Shown here: positions 30,715 through 35,645 of the stretch, one piece after another
Position numbering within the stretch: position 1 is the stretch's first letter
Layout of the letters: the number at the start of each line of letters is the position of its first letter
NCBI GenBank assembly: GCA_900314825.1
Contig: OMWS01000031.1
Span: forward strand, 1-35,645
Direction: 5' to 3'
From: an uncultured Veillonellaceae bacterium
GTDB lineage: Bacteria > Bacillota > Negativicutes > Selenomonadales > Selenomonadaceae
DNA: 35,645 bases
Translations under genes and position numbers: made by a program
The notes under the pieces: generated by a model
What the model was told of the DNA's origin: nothing
Databases searched by the model: none
The model's input: only the letters and a program-made list of their open reading frames with translations

Positions 30715-32105
30715 CGGACGACCTCTTTTTCTGGCAGCAGATCCCCGGCGCCGCCCGCCTCGCCGCCCGCGTGGTCGACGAAATCTGCGCGCATCACACC
30801 GTCGTGCTGCACGTGCCCGAGCGGCTGCCGTGGAGCGCGGCGTTCCACGAGCTCGTCGCAACGGCGGTGCATCGCAGGGAAGCAGCGCGCAGCCTTGAAT
30901 TACTCGATGCGTACGAAATCTATCCATTTGAGGAAGGAGAAGGAAGCGGGCTCGGATTTACTGAGGTTCCTTCGGATGGCTCGGCGGCGGAAGCATCGAA
31001 CGCGGGAACAGTTATGGGATCGCGATTTGATGAAGAAGAGGGAAGTGTGCGCGGAACGGTGGAGGCTTTTTCGGGCAGCTCGTTCGCAGGGGCGTCGAAC
31101 GCAAGAACGTCCATGGGCGCGCGTTCCGCAAGCGGGACAACGAACGCACGGAACGCAACGGGAGGAACTCGCGCAACAAATGAACAAGAAATCCGTGATG
31201 CGTTCGGCGACTATCTCTTGACGCACTTCTGCCGGCCCGAGGTGCAGGACGGCTTCCGGCCTGCGCTCGGCTATGCCGGCTACCTCGCTGACTGCCGCGA
31301 CACGACGCTCGGCGCGAGCTATCTTTGGCTCACGGATGTCCCGGCCGCCGCCATGAACCCGTGGACGGCGTTCCTCTCGGATTATCAAGCCGCATTTCAG
31401 GCGGCGAAACGCAAGCAACCGTTTGCGGGTGACGGCTTTGCCTGCCTGCTCGAGACGACGGCGACGGAGGCGTTTGCGAAAAAAGGCATCGTCGAGCTCT
31501 CGGCCTCGGACTATCTCACGAGCTACGACAGCTACACGTTCCTGTTTTTCCGCGCCGGCGAGCTCCCGCTCCAGGGCACGCCCGAGGCCGTCAGCTATCT
31601 GCGCCCGTATCTCGCCGAGCTCGCGCGGAATCTCGGCGGCGACGACGTCGAATACAGCGCGGCGCTGCTAAAAGAAAGCGCACGCCTCCTCGAAGACCCC
31701 GTCGCCACGTGCCAGCGCCTCGCCTCGGAAGGCACGGCGAGCGATGGCCGCCCGTTCCCGCCCGCGCCCGATGCCGCGGTCATCCGCCGCCGCACCTGGG
31801 CCACGCAGATCCGCCTCGTCTTCCCCTGGCTCGAAGAACAGCGCATCGCCTTCCTCGACCGCCACGCAGCCGCCGCGCAAGCCCTCGTCCAGACGCGCTA
31901 CATCGAAAACGGCAACCACGAAGAAATCTCTGACTATCACCTCCTCGAGATCGGCAACATCTCCTGCTGCAAGAACGACCTCGAAGCGACCGAGCGCGAG
32001 CGCCAAGCCATCGACCTCCACCGCACCGCCCGCAACGACCTCGCCCACCTCGCGCCGCTGCCGCTCGAAAAATTACGAGACCTCTATGCGAATCCACTGG
32101 CGTGA
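30711..32105 (+). CDS. Protein with C-terminal HEPN-like motif (gene 3 of the candidate system)
   Basis: A 464-aa protein of unknown family, translationally coupled to the ATPase. The N-terminal part (DDLFFWQQIPGAARLAARVVDEICAHHTVVLHVPERLPWS) is alpha/beta. Residues about 75-165 are a low-complexity S/G/A/T/N-rich insert that contains the recurrent DNA word TCGAACGCGGGAACA. The main body (DAFGDYLLTHFCRPEV...) is helical. Near the C-terminus TARNDLAHLAPLP contains R441-N-D-L-A-H446, the R-x4-H arrangement of HEPN ribonucleases. If real, the pair would be a STAND ATPase sensor plus HEPN effector. This is a motif-level inference only; one short motif can arise by chance. Confidence 0.7.
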   Translation: MTDDLFFWQQIPGAARLAARVVDEICAHHTVVLHVPERLPWSAAFHELVATAVHRREAARSLELLDAYEIYPFEEGEGSGLGFTEVPSDGSAAEASNAGTVMGSRFDEEEGSVRGTVEAFSGSSFAGASNARTSMGARSASGTTNARNATGGTRATNEQEIRDAFGDYLLTHFCRPEVQDGFRPALGYAGYLADCRDTTLGASYLWLTDVPAAAMNPWTAFLSDYQAAFQAAKRKQPFAGDGFACLLETTATEAFAKKGIVELSASDYLTSYDSYTFLFFRAGELPLQGTPEAVSYLRPYLAELARNLGGDDVEYSAALLKESARLLEDPVATCQRLASEGTASDGRPFPPAPDAAVIRRRTWATQIRLVFPWLEEQRIAFLDRHAAAAQALVQTRYIENGNHEEISDYHLLEIGNISCCKNDLEATERERQAIDLHRTARNDLAHLAPLPLEKLRDLYANPLA

Positions 32106-32115
32106 TGTTCGAAAT

Positions 32116-32144
32116 TTGAAGATATGCGTAAAATTGTGTATAAT
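32116..32144 (+). promoter_or_regulatory. Promoter of hicAB (second locus)
   Basis: TTGAAG (32116-32121), 17-bp spacer, TATAAT (32139-32144), 17 bp before the hicA start. Confidence 0.7.
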
Positions 32145-32161
32145 ATGATTGAGGTGGATTT

Positions 32162-32353
32162 ATGACGACGGCGGAGTTGATTCGATTATTGAAAGCAAAT
32201 GGATGCTTCCTCTATGAACATGGTTCGCGGCATGACCGATGGAAAAGCCCAAAGACCGGAAAGAAATTTTCCGTTGGGCGACATGCAAAAGAAGAGGTCG
32301 CAAAAGGGACATTGAAACGCATTTTGAACGATGCCGGCATCGAACTGGCTTGA
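32162..32353 (+). CDS. hicA: HicA-type mRNA interferase toxin, locus 2
   Basis: A 63-aa toxin of the HicA family: TTAELIRLLKANGCFLYEHGSRHDRWKSPKTGKKF with the catalytic histidine region (HGSRHDRW), and VGRHAKEEVAKGTLKRILNDAGI at the C-terminus. It belongs to a different HicA subgroup from locus 1 (9820-10020): only the general pattern is shared. The start ATG follows GAGGTGG. The promoter lies directly upstream and the antitoxin 9 bp downstream. Confidence 0.9.
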   Translation: MTTAELIRLLKANGCFLYEHGSRHDRWKSPKTGKKFSVGRHAKEEVAKGTLKRILNDAGIELA

Positions 32354-32362
32354 AGGAGAGGC

Positions 32363-32761
32363 ATGACCATGAAATACAAATATCCTGCGGTTTTTACGTA
32401 TGACGAAGATGCCATCCTTGTTGATTTCCCAGGGCTGGACGGTTGCTATACGGACGGTGTCGATGAAAAAGAAGCCTTCGAAAATGCCGAAGATGTTTTG
32501 AATCTGGAATTGATGTCGCGGGAAAATCACGGCGAGGCGATTCCTGCGCCCATGGCTGTCCGTGACATCAAGATCCCAGCGCATGGGTTCATTGGCATGA
32601 TCCAGGCGGACACGACGGCATACCGCAAAAAGGTGGATAAAAAAACGGTACGGAAGAATGTCTCCATCCCGAGCTGGCTCAACCAGCTCGCTGCGGAGCA
32701 CAACATCAATTTTTCGAACGTCTTGCAAAATGCTCTGATGAGGGAATTGCAGGTCGAGTGA
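32363..32761 (+). CDS. hicB: HicB-type antitoxin, locus 2
   Basis: A 132-aa antitoxin with the RNase H-like domain KYPAVFTYDEDAILVDFPGLDGCYTDGVDEKEAFENAEDVLNLEL and the C-terminal ribbon-helix-helix RKNVSIPSWLNQLAAEHNINFSNVLQNALMREL. An ATG two codons later (32369) has better spacing to AAGGAG and could be the true start. Autoregulation is expected from the RHH domain. A strong bidirectional terminator follows. Confidence 0.9.
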   Translation: MTMKYKYPAVFTYDEDAILVDFPGLDGCYTDGVDEKEAFENAEDVLNLELMSRENHGEAIPAPMAVRDIKIPAHGFIGMIQADTTAYRKKVDKKTVRKNVSIPSWLNQLAAEHNINFSNVLQNALMRELQVE

Positions 32762-32775
32762 AAATAACCGCATAC

Positions 32776-32819
32776 AAAACGGCGCCCATCGTGCGAATAT
32801 GCACGGCGGGCGCCGTTTT
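32776..32819. terminator. Bidirectional terminator
   Basis: AAAACGGCGCCC (32776-32787) is the exact inverse of GGGCGCCGTTTT (32808-32819), with additional inner pairing. It serves hicB on the plus strand and the 42-aa gene on the minus strand. Confidence 0.85.
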
Positions 32820-32853
32820 GCAGTTGGATTATATAGAGTTGGGGTTCGCAGGT

Positions 32854-32982
32854 TTACAAAAGATGCACCGAGATCGCGACGGCGCAGAAGCCGAGCACCG
32901 TCACGCCGGTCGCGAGGAGCGTCTTGAGCTGCTCGTAGCGCGAGGCGAGGACGCGGGCGCGGAAAATGTCTTCATGCGACAT
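32854..32982 (-). CDS. Small membrane protein, 42 aa
   Basis: The ATG at 32982 with GTAAAGGAG at good distance encodes 42 residues. The N-terminal half is charged (SHEDIFRARVLASRYEQLK) and the C-terminal half is one transmembrane-like helix (TLLATGVTVLGFCAVAISVHLL). It lies 96 bp after the XRE regulator on the same strand and ends before a strong terminator, so the two are probably one transcript. The function is unknown; it could be a toxin-like or membrane anchor peptide. Confidence 0.55.
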   Translation of the reverse strand: MSHEDIFRARVLASRYEQLKTLLATGVTVLGFCAVAISVHLL

Positions 32983-33078
32983 GGAAATCAGCTCCTTTAC
33001 GAATGTTTCGCTGCTTGCGCAGGATGTTCCCATGCAAGCGCCAGATCAAGGAATCGAAGGGCAGGGACGCGCGTGTTG

Positions 33079-33465
33079 TCATTTCTCTGGCGGCTTTTCG
33101 CCCGGATGCGCGAGCCAGTACGCGCGCTCGAGGGAACGCATGACGGCATCCTTGTCCGCCTCGCTGAGCTGCCCGCCGGCGAACATGCCGGCGAGCTCGC
33201 CCGCGAGATGCTGCGCGACGATCGCGTTGCCATCCTGCGCGGGCGGCTGCTTTTCTGGCTTTGCCGCGTCCCCTTCGAAGAACTCGTCGACGCTCACGCC
33301 GAAGAAGTCCGCAATCTTCTGGTACATGGTGTTCTTCTGCGGGCGGCGCTTGCCGGACTCGTAGCCGCCGTACGTCGGCCGCGACACGCCGAGCGCGTCG
33401 GCCGCCTCCTGCTGCGTGATGCCGCGCTTGCGCCGCAGCATCAAAAGCCTCTCGTGGAACTCCAT
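33079..33465 (-). CDS. XRE family transcriptional regulator
   Basis: A 128-aa repressor-like protein. The Cro/C1-type helix-turn-helix occupies about residues 8-62 (LRRKRGITQQEAADALGVSRPTYGGYESGKRRPQKNTMYQKIADFFGVSVDEFF). The C-terminal half (EGDAAKPEKQPP..., then a helix with LSEADKDAVMRSLERAYWLAHPG) is of unknown role. The start is taken at 33465, 9 nt after AAGGAG; the ATG at 33471 is possible. Upstream, two direct AGTTTATCA repeats 11 bp apart may be its own operator. Similar regulators occur next to mobile or addiction genes. Confidence 0.85.
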   Translation of the reverse strand: MEFHERLLMLRRKRGITQQEAADALGVSRPTYGGYESGKRRPQKNTMYQKIADFFGVSVDEFFEGDAAKPEKQPPAQDGNAIVAQHLAGELAGMFAGGQLSEADKDAVMRSLERAYWLAHPGEKPPEK

Positions 33466-33521
33466 GGCCATCGTCTCCTTTTCTGTCATATGTCCGAACG
33501 TGCTTTTGTTTTGTTGTACAT

Positions 33522-33541
33522 AGTTTATCACAAGTTTATCA
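33522..33541. promoter_or_regulatory. Putative operator of the XRE regulator
   Basis: Direct repeats AGTTTATCA at 33522-33530 and 33533-33541, centre-to-centre 11 bp (one helical turn), in the intergenic region of the divergent XRE and DUF4446 genes. On the minus strand a TTGATA lies here at a distance fitting a weak -35 box. Confidence 0.4.
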
Positions 33542-33615
33542 AACGTGCAAGAAAAATTTTACGCGGCCGCCCGTCCTCGCGCTGCGCAAAAAAATGCAGG
33601 CGCAGCGGCTTTCCA

Positions 33616-33644
33616 TAGACGCGCCGAAAAATTTGTGGTAAAAT
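33616..33644 (+). promoter_or_regulatory. Promoter of the DUF4446-M23 operon
   Basis: TAGACG (33616-33621), 17-bp spacer, TAAAAT (33639-33644). The need for its own promoter fits separation from parAB. Confidence 0.45.
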
Positions 33645-33716
33645 CAAGGGCTGAAGCAACGCCCGAAGACCCCATTCGAAATTTCCGGGCGCGGACAATG
33701 GAAGGGAAGAACACAT

Positions 33717-34223
33717 TTGGATATCCAGCAGGTTTCAAATTTTGTCATGACGAACCTCATGTATATCACGGGCGGCCTCGGCGTGCTCGTCATCGTGATG
33801 TACGCGATCATCATCAACCTCTGGCTGAACGTCTCTTATATGAAGAAACGCTACCGCAAGATGATGACGGGCGTCGACGGGCAGAACCTCGAGCGCATGC
33901 TCATCGGTCACATCGAAGAGACGCAGCACGTCGTCGAAGAGCAGAAGCGCATCGACGCGGAGAACAAGGCGATCCAGGACCTTTTGCAGAAAGCGCTCAC
34001 GCGCGTCGGCGTCGTGCGTTTTCGCGCGTTCGAAGACATGGGAAGCGACCTCAGCTACGCCGTCGCGCTCCTCGACTCCGACAATAGCGGTGTCATCCTC
34101 TCGAGCATCTTCGGCCGCGAGGACAGCCGCAGCTACGTCAAGCCCATCGAAAAAGGCCAGTCGACGTACACGCTGACGGACGAAGAACACCAAGCGCTGC
34201 AAAAAGCGATGGGCTCGCACTAA
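33717..34223 (+). CDS. DUF4446 family membrane-anchored protein
   Basis: A 168-aa protein of the DUF4446 family. An N-terminal transmembrane helix (VMTNLMYITGGLGVLVIVMYAIIINLWL) is followed by the MKKRYRKMMTGVDGQNLERMLIGHIEE region, a coiled-coil stretch, and the conserved VGVVRFRAFEDMGSDLSYAVALLDSDNSGVILSSIFGREDSRSYVKPIE block. The start is TTG at 33717 with AAGGGA upstream. In many Firmicutes this gene directly follows parB and precedes the M23 peptidase; here only the second neighbour is kept. Function unknown, presumably at the cell envelope. Confidence 0.85.
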   Translation: MDIQQVSNFVMTNLMYITGGLGVLVIVMYAIIINLWLNVSYMKKRYRKMMTGVDGQNLERMLIGHIEETQHVVEEQKRIDAENKAIQDLLQKALTRVGVVRFRAFEDMGSDLSYAVALLDSDNSGVILSSIFGREDSRSYVKPIEKGQSTYTLTDEEHQALQKAMGSH

Positions 34224-34235
34224 GGAGAATTTATC

Positions 34236-35351
34236 TTGCCAGAAGAAAAAGAATCGAAGGCCGAAAGCTATACCATCAAGATCGTGCCCGACAAGGGCGA
34301 CACGACGCACAGCATCACGCTGTCGGCCGGCATGCTGCGCTACGGCCTCGCCATGCTCGCCGTCTGTGCGCTGCTCTTCGTCGGCGCGTTCAGCTATGGC
34401 GTCTACAGCACCATGACAGCGCGCGCGGACGCCTCGGAGATCGAGGAGCTCCGCGAGGTGAACAGCATCCAGCAGGAGCAGCTCCTCCAGCTTTCGAAGA
34501 AAGCGTACAGCCTCCAGCAGCAGATGGAAGAGCTCACGCAGATGGAGCAGGAGCTCCGCCGCCAGACCGGCGCGCCCGCTGCCGACGACAATGCATCGGG
34601 CGACAGCGCGGACGCGCAAAACGCACAGAATGGCCAAGGCGGCCCGTATCCCGCTTCCATCCTCGGCCGGCCGGAAGAACGCATCGGCATGGACGGCGTG
34701 CGCGCGATCGAGCGCGGCAACGTGAACATTCCTGCGTTATCTCAAATGTTGTTGCAAACAAAAGTGCATGAATCCGAGCAAGAACTCTTTGGCAGCGTCG
34801 GCGGCCCCGCGATTGCGCCGGACGTGCAGAACGTCCGGATGGCGCTCGATGATCTTGAAAAGCGCGTCGCCGCGCGCCGCGCGAGCCTCGAAAACCTCAA
34901 GCAGACCATGCGCGAGCAGAACAAGCTCCTCGCGCCGGGCGCATCTCTCGCGGGCGGCATCACCGGCCCCGCCGTCACGACGCCCTCCATCTGGCCGACG
35001 AACGGCATCGTGAGCTCGCCGTACGGCCTGCGCTGGGGCGGCTCCGACTTCCACCCCGGCATCGACATCGCAAACGACATGGGCACGCCCATCGTCGCGA
35101 CGGCCGACGGCACCGTCGTCGCCGCCGGCTGGAACAGCGGCGGCTACGGCAACATGGTCGACATCGACCACGGCAATGGCATCCTCACGCGCTACGGCCA
35201 CGCCATGCAAGTCGTCGTCGTCGCCGGCCAATACGTCCGTCGCGGCCAAGTCATCGCCTACATGGGCAGCACCGGCTATTCCACCGGCCCGCACTGCCAC
35301 TACGAAGTCCGCATCAACGGCTCCCCCGTCAATCCGGTCGGGTATCTCTGA
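34236..35351 (+). CDS. M23 family (LytM-type) metallopeptidase
   Basis: A 371-aa inner-membrane protein with the catalytic domain outside. One transmembrane segment (about 36-58: LRYGLAMLAVCALLFVGAFSYGVY) is followed by a coiled coil rich in Q/E/L and a variable linker. The C-terminal peptidoglycan endopeptidase domain shows the zinc motifs HPGID and HCHYE. The first zinc His/Asp pair and the HxH are present, so it should be active. The start is TTG at 34236, 8 nt after AAGGAG. It is translated directly after DUF4446 (12-bp gap). A terminator follows. Confidence 0.9.
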   Translation: MPEEKESKAESYTIKIVPDKGDTTHSITLSAGMLRYGLAMLAVCALLFVGAFSYGVYSTMTARADASEIEELREVNSIQQEQLLQLSKKAYSLQQQMEELTQMEQELRRQTGAPAADDNASGDSADAQNAQNGQGGPYPASILGRPEERIGMDGVRAIERGNVNIPALSQMLLQTKVHESEQELFGSVGGPAIAPDVQNVRMALDDLEKRVAARRASLENLKQTMREQNKLLAPGASLAGGITGPAVTTPSIWPTNGIVSSPYGLRWGGSDFHPGIDIANDMGTPIVATADGTVVAAGWNSGGYGNMVDIDHGNGILTRYGHAMQVVVVAGQYVRRGQVIAYMGSTGYSTGPHCHYEVRINGSPVNPVGYL

Positions 35352-35370
35352 GCCTTTGCATCTGCACATC

Positions 35371-35408
35371 AAAAAGCAGAGCCAGTTTCGGCCCTGCTTT
35401 TTTTTCGT
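35371..35408 (+). terminator. Intrinsic terminator after the M23 peptidase gene
   Basis: AAAAAGCAG-A-GCC pairs with GGC-CC-TGCTTTTT and is followed by a long run of T. Confidence 0.8.
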
Positions 35409-35589
35409 GGGGAAAATGTCGTCGAGGGGAGGCCGCGCACGCAAAAAAGGCGCACGAATCCCGATCCCTCGATCGTCATCCGTTCGCTTGGAAGGTCCCC
35501 ATTGGCGGACATGCTGGCGGCAGCTTGTGATATCTCATCATTTCAGCGGCTCAATCATTTTTCCTGTGGGATTCGCGTAGCGTCATTGG

Positions 35590-35645
35590 TCAATGTCGGC
35601 TCATGTCGATGAGTTTCAAAAAGAAATATTCGTCGTCGTGATAAC
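35590..35645 (-). CDS. Possible 3' end of a gene running in from the right
   Basis: On the minus strand the last 18 codons read YHDDEYFFLKLIDMSRH and end at a TGA (35592-35590). The composition looks protein-like, but the piece is too short to identify. The stretch 35409-35589 shows no gene I can support. Confidence 0.3.
   Translation of the reverse strand, partial: YHDDEYFFLKLIDMSRH

Noticed and set aside
1..35645. tRNA or rRNA genes
   Set aside because: No cloverleaf or rRNA signature was recognised while reading both strands; a tRNAscan run would settle it.

Overview
The window looks like a chromosomal segment close to the replication origin of a GC-rich, anaerobic Firmicute, most likely a member of the Negativicutes (Selenomonas/Mitsuokella-like). 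This is inferred from the soj/spo0J-type parAB pair with clustered parS palindromes, a B12-dependent methionine synthase with its reactivation domain on a separate polypeptide, a glycyl radical enzyme with its activase, and the parB-DUF4446-M23 peptidase gene set. The taxon is an inference; no rRNA or tRNA gene is present to confirm it.

Layout. 1-4.3 kb: a secreted protein of unknown function, then (minus strand) a two-gene B12 methionine synthase operon (activation protein, metH). 4.3-6.6 kb: repeat-rich leader and parAB. 6.7-10.5 kb: an island of toxin-antitoxin genes (a CopG-like antitoxin, relB/yafQ, hicAB), three copies of a TIGR04076 gene (one truncated) and a decayed Rpn/PD-(D/E)XK transposase. 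10.6-15 kb (minus): a sigma-70 factor and a RecQ-like helicase in a tight operon. 15.1-19.2 kb: a glycyl radical enzyme and its radical-SAM activase. 19.2-21.0 kb: an MFS transporter bracketed by two homologous, previously unnamed (to me) type I toxin-antitoxin-like loci. 21.1-24.5 kb: a nitroreductase, a DeoR regulator, a holin-like type I toxin locus and an exported protein. 24.9-32.1 kb: a very large AAA/STAND-type ATPase, split by a frameshift, followed by a protein ending in a HEPN-like R-N-x-x-A-H motif; this is the best candidate for an undescribed conflict or defence system. 32.1-33.5 kb: a second hicAB, a 42-aa membrane peptide and an XRE regulator. 33.7-35.4 kb: DUF4446 and an M23 peptidase, which in many relatives directly follow parB.

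How it fits together. The core chromosome-segregation and envelope block (parA, parB, DUF4446, M23) appears to have been split by about 27 kb of accessory DNA rich in addiction modules, miniature inverted-repeat elements and the ATPase/HEPN operon. Five parS-like palindromes lie between 0.9 and 17.1 kb. Three of them sit in the apical stem of intrinsic terminators, a fourth is followed directly by a T-run, and the fifth is read in frame inside the glycyl radical enzyme gene. At least five large inverted-repeat elements built on the same GC-rich ends fill the intergenic spaces; two of them carry an inner hairpin with different stems but the same loop.

Limits: all family calls come from motif reading and memory of families, not from searches. 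Promoters and antisense RNAs are predicted from hexamers and geometry only.
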